Positions 1-6,577 of a DNA stretch of 17,225 nt are shown here, in pieces. The stretch is from assembly GCA_023461495.1 (NCBI GenBank), contig JAEYLA010000028.1, forward strand, positions 1-17,225, read 5' to 3'. Each line of letters starts with the position of its first letter. The first letter of the stretch is position 1. The notes beneath the pieces were generated by a model. That model did no database searches, had not been told where the DNA came from, and worked only from the letters and a program-made list of their open reading frames with translations. Source of the stretch: Bacillota bacterium (GTDB lineage Bacteria; Bacillota; Clostridia; Christensenellales; CAG-138). The position numbers and the translations under genes are program-made.

Positions 1-1284
1 GGCTCCGTGCACGATCCCATTTATCAGGGCGCGGGCACATTGGGCGCGCAGGGCGTACCGCAGCCAAAGCCCGGTGCGGTGACCCGAGCGCACTGCGGCA
101 TTTTATTTTTGGATGAAATCGGGGAACTCCACCCTATGCAAATGAATAAGCTTTTAAAGGTGCTTGAAGACCGGTATGTCAAATTTGACAGCGCCTATTA
201 CTCGCCGGACAATGCAAGCATCCCGCAGCACATCCATGATATTTTTCAGCATGGCCTTCCGGCGGATTTTCGGCTGGTGGGCGCTACCACAAGAAGGCCG
301 GAGGAGATGCCGCCTGCACTGCGGTCCCGCTGCCTGGAGCTTTTCTTTAAGCCGCTTGGGCAAAAGGAACTCGAACAGGTCGCAAAGGGCGCGGCGCTTC
401 GCGCGGGCTATAGCTTGGGGGAAGAGGCACGCTACCATGCGGCGCTTTATGCGCAGAGCGGGCGGGACGCCGTCAACATCGTACAGCTTGCCTGCGGCAT
501 AGCGCATGATGAACAACGCGCGCTGGTCACGCGGGAGGATGTGGAATGGGTGGCGCGCATCTGCAACTATACGCCGCGTATGGAATGCCACATGCCAAAG
601 GAAGCCCGCGTGGGTACTGCGAACGCCCTTGCGGTGGCGGGGGCGGGGCAGGGCATGGTGCTTGAAATCGAGTGCGCCGCCGTAAAGGCAACCGGCGGGC
701 GCGGTTCGCTGACGATGAACGGCATTGTGGAGGAAGAAGAACTCAATTTCAGGGATCGCAGGCTCAAGCGCAAAAGCACGGCCCGCGGCTCTGTAGAAAA
801 TGTGGTCAGCGCGCTTTCGCGCTACGCGCAAACGGACACATCCAGGTTCGATGTGCAATTCAACATACCGGGCGGTATCCCTGTGGATGGCCCAAGCGCG
901 GGTGTGGCGCTCTTTATAGCGCTTTTGAGCGCGTATAAAGGAGAGGCCGCTTACCATACGCTTGCGTCCACCGGCGAAGTGACGATTTCAGGCGAGGTGC
1001 GCCCCGTGGGCGGCGTGCGCGAAAAAATCATGGCGGCGCAGGCGGCGGGCGCAACACAGGTGCTGATTCCGCTTGCAAACTGGGAGGACAGTTTTTCGGA
1101 ATTTCAGGTGGAGGTGATCCCGGTGGAGACCATACGGGAAGCCGTTTCCTACGCGTTCCCGGAGCAGGCGGAAATGCCCTTTATATCCCGCGAGCCGGCA
1201 CGCCCTGTGAAGCAGGAGCAGCTTTCTGCCGCGGGCTGCGCCCCCAATGGGGAGCACGCAACGGTCTCCGCGCACGAGATTTAG
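1..1284 (+). CDS. lonB: ATP-dependent protease LonB, 3' part (5' end outside window)
   Basis: The reading frame is open from base 1, so the first roughly 100-150 residues are missing; 427 residues remain. The visible part begins in the AAA+ module (GSVHDPIYQGAGTLG), followed by a Walker B stretch GILFLDEIGEL (Asp codon 112-114) and the arginine-finger/sensor region ATTRRPEEMPPALRSRC. The C-terminal Lon-type protease domain has the catalytic serine in DGPSAG (codon 895-897) and the catalytic lysine in VREKI (codon 1024-1026), so the Ser-Lys dyad is intact. The protein closely resembles Bacillus subtilis LonB, a cytoplasmic ATP-driven protease expressed in the forespore. A poorly conserved tail of about 40 residues follows the protease domain. 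It lies directly upstream of lon, as in Bacillus. The family assignment is firm; the forespore role is inferred from the family. Confidence 0.95.
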   Translation, partial: GSVHDPIYQGAGTLGAQGVPQPKPGAVTRAHCGILFLDEIGELHPMQMNKLLKVLEDRYVKFDSAYYSPDNASIPQHIHDIFQHGLPADFRLVGATTRRPEEMPPALRSRCLELFFKPLGQKELEQVAKGAALRAGYSLGEEARYHAALYAQSGRDAVNIVQLACGIAHDEQRALVTREDVEWVARICNYTPRMECHMPKEARVGTANALAVAGAGQGMVLEIECAAVKATGGRGSLTMNGIVEEEELNFRDRRLKRKSTARGSVENVVSALSRYAQTDTSRFDVQFNIPGGIPVDGPSAGVALFIALLSAYKGEAAYHTLASTGEVTISGEVRPVGGVREKIMAAQAAGATQVLIPLANWEDSFSEFQVEVIPVETIREAVSYAFPEQAEMPFISREPARPVKQEQLSAAGCAPNGEHATVSAHEI

Positions 1285-1302
1285 CGGGTCTCATGCCTGT
1301 AA

Positions 1303-1327
1303 CCGGCGGGTTTTTCCATTCCGCCGG
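1303..1327 (+). terminator. Stem-loop between lonB and lon, possible terminator
   Basis: A perfect 7-bp inverted repeat, CCGGCGG at 1303-1309 and CCGCCGG at 1321-1327, sits 18 bases after the lonB stop. The stem is very G+C-rich, but the only T run (1311-1315) is in the loop and not after the stem. It is therefore not a textbook intrinsic terminator. It may be a weak or factor-assisted terminator, or an RNA-stabilising 3' hairpin. It ends just before the lon -35 box. Confidence 0.4.
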
Positions 1328-1332
1328 GCAAC

Positions 1333-1361
1333 TTGTCATTCCCTTGGGTAGCCGTTATAAT
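1333..1361 (+). promoter_or_regulatory. Vegetative promoter of lon
   Basis: TTGTCA at 1333-1338 and TATAAT at 1356-1361 are separated by exactly 17 bases, matching 11 of 12 sigma-A consensus positions. The expected start of transcription is near 1368, leaving a leader of about 15 bases before the lon start. An 8-bp palindrome, GTGTACAC (1362-1369), covers the predicted start point and could be an operator, though it may be chance. I see no CtsR-type heptad repeat here, so CtsR heat-shock control is not supported. Confidence 0.8.
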
Positions 1362-1382
1362 GTGTACACGAGGTGAATGCAT

Positions 1383-3764
1383 ATGTTACAAACACTGCCT
1401 GTAATCCCGTTGCGCGGCATGGTCGTTCTGCCCGGCGAGGTGGTCCACTGCGATGCAGGGCGCAAAAAGACACTCTTGGCAATCCAGGCCGCCGCCTCCG
1501 GGGACGGCATTGCGCTGTTCGTCGCGCAGAAAGACGCGCAGGAGGCCGAGCCGGAGCCAAGCGATCTCGAAGGTACCGGAACGATCGCGCGCATCAAGCA
1601 GGTCTTCCGCATCCAGGGGGATGGCATCCATATGTTGCTGACGGGGATTTCCCGTGCGGATATTAAGGCGATTACATCCGAAGATCCCTATTTCGAAGCG
1701 AGCGTGCAGGAAAAGCCGGACATCCCCGGCAGGCCGGAAGCGGTCGAAGCGCTCAGACGACGCGTGCACGAAAGCTTTGAGGAATACGCAAAGCTCAATA
1801 CAAAGTTGACGTCCACCCAGAAGAACGCCATGGAGGCCATTGAGGAACCGGGCGAGTATGTGGATTCCGTAGCGGCTCTGGTCCTGACGGACGCTTCCCA
1901 GCGGCAGCGCATTCTGGAGGAAGCGAATGTAGAGAACCGGCTGATGCTGCTCGCGACACTTCTTTATAAGGAGCTTGGCGTGCTGCGCCTTGACGCGGAG
2001 ATCAACACAAAACTCCATGAAGAAATTGAAAAGACACAAAAAGAGCACTATCTCAGGGAAAAGCTGCGCGTCATCCGGCGCGAGCTTGGCGAGGACGGCG
2101 CAAGCGAAACCGAAGGGTTTTTAAAGCGCATGGAACAAAAAAGCTATCCTTCTGCCGTGGAGGAACGGCTTAAAAAAGAAATCGTGCGGTTTGAAAGCCT
2201 GCCCACAGGGTCCCACGAAACGCCTATGGCGCGCAGCTATATCGAGCTGTTGTTGGACCTTCCCTGGAACGAGCAGACCAAGGACGATCTCAACCTTGTT
2301 CATGCGCGAAAGGTGCTTGACCTGAACCATTACGGCATGGCAAAGGTGAAGGATAGAATTGTGGAATACCTTGCCGTACAGAAACTTACAGGCAAGCCCA
2401 ACGGGCAGATACTGTGCTTTGTGGGTCCGCCGGGTGTTGGCAAGACCTCCATCGTCGCCTCCATCGCGGAGGCAATGGGGCGGAAATTTGTGCGCATGAG
2501 CCTTGGCGGCATCCGGGATGAAGCGGAAATCCGCGGCCACAGGCGCACCTATATCGGCGCGCTGCCGGGCAGGATCATTTCCGCTATGCGGCAGGCGGGC
2601 TCAAAGAATCCCGTGCTGCTGTTTGATGAAATCGATAAACTGGCGTCGGATTACCGGGGGGACCCGGCATCCGCCATGCTTGAGGTATTGGACGGCGCGC
2701 AGAACTTCGCGTTCCGCGATCATTTCCTGGAGCTGCCGTACGATCTTTCCGGGGCGATGCTGCTGACAACGGCAAACGATGAAAACAATATCCCGAAGCC
2801 GCTTTTAGACCGCATGGAGGTCATCCATGTGGAAAGCTATCTCGCGGAAGAAAAGCTTGAGATTGCAAAGCGCCACCTGCTGCCCCGCCAACTGGAGGCA
2901 CACGGGATGAAGAAGGGGAATCTTCGCATCACGGACGGGCAGATTGCTGCCATCATCAGCGGGTATACGCGGGAATCCGGCGTGCGTGAACTCGAACGCA
3001 TGCTGGGCGCCGTATGCCGCAAGGCGGCCTGCCAGATTGCAAACGGGCAGAAGCGCGTGAATATGAGTGCCGAAAAGCTCAAAGAATACCTTGGCCAGCC
3101 GCGTTATCGTGACGAAGAGACCCGTGAGCGCAACGAAGTCGGCGTTGTGACCGGCCTTGCGTGGACGCCGGTCGGCGGGGAGACGCTCAGCATTGAGGCG
3201 GCTGTGACCGCGGGCAGCGGCGCTGTGCAGCTGACGGGGCATTTGGGCGAGGTCATGCAGGAATCCGGCCGCGCAGCCATGACCTATGTGCGCGCGCACG
3301 CAAAAGAGTGGGGGCTTGATCCTGAGAAGCTCTTAAAACTCGACGTTCATCTGCATGTGCCCCAGGGCGCGGTGCCAAAGGACGGGCCGAGCGCGGGCGT
3401 AACAATGGCGACCGCGATTTTGAGCGCGCTTGCAACGATTCCCGTCCGGGCGGATATCGCTATGACGGGCGAGATCACCCTGCGCGGGCGGGTGCTGCCG
3501 ATCGGCGGCGTCAGGGAAAAATCGCTTGCGGCGCTTCGCGCGGGCATTACGCGCGTCATGCTTCCCAAGGACAACCGCAAGGATATTGAGGAAGTTCCCG
3601 AAAGTGCAAAAAAGACGCTGGAGTTCGTATTTGTAGAGACGCTGGATGAAGTATTCCGTACCGCGCTCGAACGGATGCCAAAGCGGGATGCGCCCACAGG
3701 GGAAGACGCACTGTATCAGGCCGCGCAGCCTGAGTGGAACAATCAGACGGGGGTACGCGCATGA
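1383..3764 (+). CDS. lon: ATP-dependent protease Lon (LonA)
   Basis: Cytoplasmic hexameric AAA+ serine protease that degrades misfolded and regulatory proteins. The 793-residue product has the full LonA layout. The N-terminal substrate-binding domain starts LQTLPVIPLRG and covers roughly residues 1-195, followed by a helical linker. The AAA+ module has Walker A GPPGVGKTS (348-356), the Walker B region LLFDEIDK and the GHRRTYIGALPGRI stretch. The protease domain has catalytic Ser670 in DGPSAG and Lys713 in VREKS. I chose ATG 1383 because AGGTG at 1371-1375 sits 7 bases upstream; the in-frame ATG at 1377 directly abuts that site. The gene has its own promoter (1333-1361) and its stop overlaps the engB start by 4 bp, so the two are translationally coupled. 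Length is normal for LonA and all key residues are present. Confidence 0.97.
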   Translation: MLQTLPVIPLRGMVVLPGEVVHCDAGRKKTLLAIQAAASGDGIALFVAQKDAQEAEPEPSDLEGTGTIARIKQVFRIQGDGIHMLLTGISRADIKAITSEDPYFEASVQEKPDIPGRPEAVEALRRRVHESFEEYAKLNTKLTSTQKNAMEAIEEPGEYVDSVAALVLTDASQRQRILEEANVENRLMLLATLLYKELGVLRLDAEINTKLHEEIEKTQKEHYLREKLRVIRRELGEDGASETEGFLKRMEQKSYPSAVEERLKKEIVRFESLPTGSHETPMARSYIELLLDLPWNEQTKDDLNLVHARKVLDLNHYGMAKVKDRIVEYLAVQKLTGKPNGQILCFVGPPGVGKTSIVASIAEAMGRKFVRMSLGGIRDEAEIRGHRRTYIGALPGRIISAMRQAGSKNPVLLFDEIDKLASDYRGDPASAMLEVLDGAQNFAFRDHFLELPYDLSGAMLLTTANDENNIPKPLLDRMEVIHVESYLAEEKLEIAKRHLLPRQLEAHGMKKGNLRITDGQIAAIISGYTRESGVRELERMLGAVCRKAACQIANGQKRVNMSAEKLKEYLGQPRYRDEETRERNEVGVVTGLAWTPVGGETLSIEAAVTAGSGAVQLTGHLGEVMQESGRAAMTYVRAHAKEWGLDPEKLLKLDVHLHVPQGAVPKDGPSAGVTMATAILSALATIPVRADIAMTGEITLRGRVLPIGGVREKSLAALRAGITRVMLPKDNRKDIEEVPESAKKTLEFVFVETLDEVFRTALERMPKRDAPTGEDALYQAAQPEWNNQTGVRA

Positions 3765-4375
3765 GCGAAGAACAGTTCCTCATTAAGCAGGCGGAATTCG
3801 TCACGAGCGTTGCGGGAGAAAACGGATACCCGGAAAAGCGCGTGGCGGAAATTGCCATTGTCGGAAAATCCAACGTGGGAAAATCCTCACTCATCAATTC
3901 GCTGTGCAACAATTATAAGCTTGCAAAGACTTCCCAAAGTCCCGGAAAGACCCGGCTCATTAATTTTTTTCTGATCAACCGCTCGTTTTATCTGGTGGAT
4001 CTGCCGGGCTATGGGTTTGCAAAGGCCCCCAAAGAGCAAAAGGAAGCGTGGGGGGCGCTGATGGAAGGCTATCTCTCCTCCGGAAGGGTGACGCACCTGT
4101 TTTTGCTCATCGATATCCGTCATGCGCCCACTGCCGAGGACCGGCAGATGTTCCAGTGGATGCTCTATTATGGCGTACCGTTTACCTTGGTAGCCACAAA
4201 GGCGGATAAGCTTGCGCGCTCCAAGCGCCAGCAGGCCGCAAACGCTGCTGCCAGGCTTTTGGGCGCGCCGCCCGCCGCCATTCCCTACTCTTCAGAGGAC
4301 GCGTCCGGAAGGGATTTGCTTCTTTTTCGGATGGGACAGGTACTTGCCGACGCCGAGGCGGCATATATATCATAA
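3761..4375 (+). CDS. engB: Ribosome biogenesis GTP-binding protein YsxC/EngB
   Basis: TrmE-Era-type GTPase (B. subtilis YsxC, E. coli YihA) needed for 50S subunit assembly in the cytoplasm. The 204-residue product shows the expected motifs: G1 GKSNVGKSS (35-43), the G2 region SPGKTRLINFF with Thr64, G3 DLPGYG (80-85), G4 TKAD (146-149) and a G5-like SSED (177-180). The ATG at 3761 overlaps the lon stop as ATGA. An alternative in-frame start 9 codons upstream lies inside lon and breaks the usual family N-terminus, so I reject it. No strong Shine-Dalgarno site precedes the start, consistent with coupling to lon. The lonB-lon-ysxC order is the same as in Bacillus. No terminator is visible after it before the next promoter at 4403. 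Confidence 0.96.
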   Translation: MSEEQFLIKQAEFVTSVAGENGYPEKRVAEIAIVGKSNVGKSSLINSLCNNYKLAKTSQSPGKTRLINFFLINRSFYLVDLPGYGFAKAPKEQKEAWGALMEGYLSSGRVTHLFLLIDIRHAPTAEDRQMFQWMLYYGVPFTLVATKADKLARSKRQQAANAAARLLGAPPAAIPYSSEDASGRDLLLFRMGQVLADAEAAYIS

Positions 4376-4402
4376 ATATTTTACTTTGGAGAGGGTAAGC
4401 GC

Positions 4403-4431
4403 TTGACACAAGGGGTTGCCTTTCGCATAAT
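4403..4431 (+). promoter_or_regulatory. Near-consensus promoter of the zinc-ribbon gene
   Basis: TTGACA at 4403-4408 and CATAAT at 4426-4431 are separated by 17 bases, matching 11 of 12 sigma-A consensus positions. Transcription should start near 4438, giving a leader of about 89 nt before the gene at 4527. It starts 27 bases after the engB stop, so the zinc-ribbon gene can be transcribed separately from lon-engB. Confidence 0.8.
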
Positions 4432-4457
4432 AGGATAGGGTTTGAAGCGGAGAAGAG

Positions 4458-4481
4458 TTGTGCGGTGAAAAAACCGCGCAA
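4458..4481 (+). other. Leader hairpin upstream of the zinc-ribbon gene
   Basis: TTGTGCGGT (4458-4466) pairs with ACCGCGCAA (4473-4481) over 9 bp with one G.U pair and a 6-nt A-rich loop. A flanking GAG/CTC can extend it across a 3-nt bulge. No T run follows, so it is not an intrinsic terminator. A second small hairpin, CTTG/CAAG (4487-4497), follows. It could be an mRNA-stability element or a regulatory leader; no known riboswitch class is recognisable. Confidence 0.5.
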
Positions 4482-4526
4482 TGACTCTTGCGTCAAGCGT
4501 GTAAACCGGAATGGAGGATTGTAAGC

Positions 4527-4943
4527 ATGGGCCTGCACAAATGCCCGAAATGCGAGTTGAACTACATTCGTGACGACGAAAAGTATTGCGCCGTCTGCCG
4601 CCGCCAGATGAAGGGCGAAGCGGACGATAACGAGGACCTGCAGAACCTGTGTATTGAGTGCGGGGAAAATACCGCCCTTGCGGGGCAGGAGCTTTGCGGA
4701 TATTGCCTGAGCGAGCGCAGGAGACGTGAGAAGATGGAAACGCTCATGGAGCAGCCGACGCCCATCGCAATGGACATGAATCAGCTGGATGAAATCGACG
4801 TGCCGATTTCCGCGGATATTCCGAGCGAGGATTTGCAGGAAATGCACAAGGAGTTCGGCGAAGACGATATGGACGAAGACGATACCCTGCCCCTAAGCAT
4901 GGTTGAGGGGGATGAGGATGAAGACGAAGAGGACGAGGATTGA
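4527..4943 (+). CDS. Uncharacterised double zinc-ribbon protein with acidic tail
   Basis: I do not recognise a named family. The 138-residue product has two four-cysteine zinc-binding modules, CPKC/CAVC (Cys6, 9, 21, 24) and CIEC/CGYC (Cys42, 45, 57, 60). A basic patch SERRRREK (62-69) follows, then a linker rich in Met and Pro, then a very acidic C-terminus (from about 109, ending in an almost pure Asp/Glu run at 128-138). There is no signal peptide or membrane segment, so it should be cytoplasmic. The start at ATG 4527 has GGAGG at 4513-4517 nine bases upstream; a 13-codon N-terminal extension is possible but has no such site. It has its own near-consensus promoter and lies alone between engB and a phosphoesterase gene. 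Zinc ribbons with acidic tails often bind nucleic acid or protein partners, but here that is only inference. Confidence 0.85.
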   Translation: MGLHKCPKCELNYIRDDEKYCAVCRRQMKGEADDNEDLQNLCIECGENTALAGQELCGYCLSERRRREKMETLMEQPTPIAMDMNQLDEIDVPISADIPSEDLQEMHKEFGEDDMDEDDTLPLSMVEGDEDEDEEDED

Positions 4944-5007
4944 TCCTTGTCCTTTCTTACCGCCATGGTCGGATGATTAGCGCCCCTATGCGCTTTCCCG
5001 CCTGTCA

Positions 5008-5019
5008 TGCGGATCCGCA
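5008..5019. repeat. 12-bp perfect palindrome
   Basis: TGCGGATCCGCA at 5008-5019 is a perfect 12-bp palindrome in the 177-bp gap between the zinc-ribbon gene and the phosphoesterase gene. A smaller hairpin, GGACA/TGTCC (5070-5084), lies closer to the phosphoesterase. I find no convincing promoter in this gap. The palindrome could be an operator, but it has no recognised family and may be chance. Confidence 0.35.
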
Positions 5020-5120
5020 GTCCATCCATTCATTGAGAGCGGATTCGTAAATACTATTTTCCTTGCCGTGGACAACTGCTGTCCGTTCGATTGGGAATAG
5101 TGCAAAGGAGAAGAAGGCAT

Positions 5121-5810
5121 ATGAAGGTGTTCGCAATCGGGGATTTGCATTTGTCCGGTGCGGTAGACAAACCTATGGATATCTTTGGCCCGGCTTGGGA
5201 GAACCATGCGCAGCACATTGCCGAGGAGTGGCGCTCCCTGATCAGGGAGGAGGACCTCGTGCTGCTGCCCGGGGATTTCAGCTGGGCAATGCATTTAAAG
5301 GACGCGCTTGTAGACATGGCGTTTGTGGCGGCGCTTCCCGGTACCAAGGTAATGATCCGCGGCAACCATGACTATTGGTGGAATTCCGTCACGCAGGTGC
5401 GCACGGCACTGCCCAAGGGCATGTATGTGCTCCAAAATGATTGCGTTTCGTTTGGAAATATCCACATTGCTGGCACAAGGGGATGGACCTGCCCCGGCAG
5501 CATGAATTTTTTGCCGGAGGACCAGAAGATCTATGAGCGTGAAGTGATGCGCATGGGACTTTCCCTCTCAACGCTGCCCAAGGAGGGCGTACGCATTGCA
5601 ATGCTCCACTATCCGCCATTTAATGAAAACCGTGCACCCTCGGGGTTTTCGGAAGCACTGGAACGGGCAAACATCCGGCTTGCGGTGTATGGGCACCTGC
5701 ACGGCAGGAGCTGCCGCAGTGGGTTTGAGGGCGTGAGAAACGGTGTGGAATACATACTCGTATCCGCCGATCATATCGGATTTGCGCCCAAACTCATCCT
5801 GGAGTGCTAG
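5121..5810 (+). CDS. Calcineurin-like metallophosphoesterase
   Basis: The 229-residue product carries the full metal-binding motif set of the calcineurin-like phosphoesterase superfamily: GDLH (Asp8, His10), GDFSW (Asp52), GNHDYWW (Asn82, His83), LHYPPF (His163) and GHLHG (His192, His194). It resembles the small stand-alone predicted phosphohydrolases of clostridia. The substrate (nucleotide, phosphoprotein or other phosphoester) cannot be read from the sequence. There is no signal peptide or membrane segment. I chose ATG 5121 because AAAGGAG at 5104-5110 lies upstream and the protein then begins MKVFAIGDLH, the normal start for this fold; the upstream in-frame ATG would put that ribosome site inside the gene. 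It is followed by a strong terminator, so it is probably transcribed apart from the dcw cluster. Confidence 0.9.
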   Translation: MKVFAIGDLHLSGAVDKPMDIFGPAWENHAQHIAEEWRSLIREEDLVLLPGDFSWAMHLKDALVDMAFVAALPGTKVMIRGNHDYWWNSVTQVRTALPKGMYVLQNDCVSFGNIHIAGTRGWTCPGSMNFLPEDQKIYEREVMRMGLSLSTLPKEGVRIAMLHYPPFNENRAPSGFSEALERANIRLAVYGHLHGRSCRSGFEGVRNGVEYILVSADHIGFAPKLILEC

Positions 5811-5837
5811 ACGCGAAATAGTCGCGCACCCGGCGCC

Positions 5838-5867
5838 CCAAACGCTGAAAAGCGTGCCTTGGCTTTT
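5838..5867 (+). terminator. Hairpin after the phosphoesterase gene, possible weak terminator
   Basis: ACGCT (5842-5846) and AGCGT (5851-5855) close a GAAA tetraloop. CCAA (5838-5841) and TTGG (5859-5862) extend the stem across a 3-nt bulge, and a short T4 run follows. It lies 27 bases after the stop codon and 50 bases before the stronger terminator, so it may be a first, weak termination point. Confidence 0.4.
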
Positions 5868-5911
5868 GCAACATTCGACAGTAATTTTATGAACAACCGC
5901 ATGATTTGACG

Positions 5912-5957
5912 AAAAGATGCTCCCACCGTCTGACCGGCGTAGGAGCGTCTTTTTTTT
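5912..5957. terminator. Strong intrinsic terminator before mraZ
   Basis: AGATGCTCC (5915-5923) pairs with GGAGCGTCT (5942-5950) over 9 bp with one G.U. Upstream A residues (5912-5914) extend the pairing into the run of eight T at 5950-5957. The 18-nt loop has further self-complementarity. The A run on one side and T run on the other could make it work in both directions, but no convergent gene is present. It separates the phosphoesterase gene from the dcw cluster. Confidence 0.85.
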
Positions 5958-6029
5958 CACGTTGTTTCGCACGGGGTGGATGTGGGGAAGAATCGTTAAA
6001 TACGCAGGAAATGGCATAAAAAAACCATA

Positions 6030-6086
6030 AAAATGGTGGCAAGTGTATTGAAGTGGTGCTATAATTACGATAATACTATAAAGGGT
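6030..6086 (+). promoter_or_regulatory. Putative MraZ operator: phased AAAGTG-like boxes
   Basis: Heptamers AAAATGG (6030-6036), CAAGTGT (6040-6046) and GAAGTGG (6050-6056) recur at exactly 10-bp spacing, each one mismatch from the AAAGTG(T/G) box reported for MraZ in Mollicutes. A fourth, AAAGGGT (6080-6086), also one mismatch off, stays in the same 10-bp phase. They cover the -35 region, and the last lies just past the -10 box, upstream of mraZ itself. This fits repression of the dcw cluster by its first gene product. The binding is inferred from motif and position. Confidence 0.6.
6037..6065 (+). promoter_or_regulatory. Likely promoter of the dcw cluster (mraZ)
   Basis: A perfect -10 box, TATAAT, lies at 6060-6065. 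The sequence at the right distance for a -35 box (TGGCAA, 6037-6042, 17-bp spacer) is poor and falls inside the MraZ-like boxes. A second option uses TTGAAG (6049-6054) with TAATAC (6071-6076) at 16 bp. The region 5958-6110 is strikingly A+T-rich against its neighbours, as expected for a promoter, but the exact start point is not decided by sequence. Confidence 0.55.
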
Positions 6087-6130
6087 GGCGTAAAAGCCAT
6101 TCCAATAGCTCGAAAAGGAGGCGGCCGGAC

Positions 6131-6577
6131 ATGCTCATAGGCTCTGCGGTTCATGGCATTGATCCGAAAAGCCGCGTCTTTGTTCCTGCCAAATGGCGGA
6201 ACGATCTTGGAGAATCCATCATATTGACACACGGCATACTGGGTACGGATGAGATTACCTGTTTGTTCGGCATGTCGGAACAGGGCTGGAAAGAGTTTGC
6301 TACACGCTTTTCCACCCTGCCGGAGACGGACGTCATGGCCCAGGCATTCCGCCGTATGATGTTTGCAAACGCGGCCGAGTGCGAATTGGACAAGCAGGGC
6401 CGCATCCTGATCCCGAACGCGCTTCGGGAATATGCAAAGCTTGATAAAGAGGCGGTGCTCGTCGGCATGGGCGGCCGCATTGAACTTTGGTCTCCCGGCG
6501 CATGGGAGAAACACAATACCGGCATCAGCGCGGAATATCAATCGGCGCTGCGCCGTTTGCTGGAGATGGGCATATGA
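6131..6577 (+). CDS. mraZ: Transcriptional regulator MraZ
   Basis: AbrB-like DNA-binding protein that forms a ring-shaped oligomer, binds repeats upstream of its own gene and regulates the dcw cluster. The 148-residue product has the two characteristic half-domains, each with a DxxxR motif: DPKSR (Asp11-Arg15) followed by VFVPAKWR, and DKQGR (Asp87-Arg91) followed by ILIPNALR. Length is normal for the family. AAGGAGG at 6115-6121 precedes ATG 6131 by 9 bases, a strong site. The stop overlaps the rsmH start by 4 bp (ATGA), the usual tight mraZ-rsmH coupling. The upstream 10-bp-phased boxes support autoregulation. Confidence 0.97.
   Translation: MLIGSAVHGIDPKSRVFVPAKWRNDLGESIILTHGILGTDEITCLFGMSEQGWKEFATRFSTLPETDVMAQAFRRMMFANAAECELDKQGRILIPNALREYAKLDKEAVLVGMGGRIELWSPGAWEKHNTGISAEYQSALRRLLEMGI

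Noticed and set aside
154..957. A 267-codon open frame on the minus strand inside lonB
   Set aside because: It lies wholly antisense to the conserved LonB coding frame, is rich in Arg, His and Ala as antisense frames of G+C-rich genes are, and shows no domain.
4400..4499. 8-bp inverted repeat CGCTTGAC (4400-4407) and GTCAAGCG (4492-4499) flanking the zinc-ribbon promoter and leader
   Set aside because: The left arm overlaps the -35 box and is upstream of the predicted transcript start, so it cannot form an RNA stem; the arms are 84 bp apart and may be chance.
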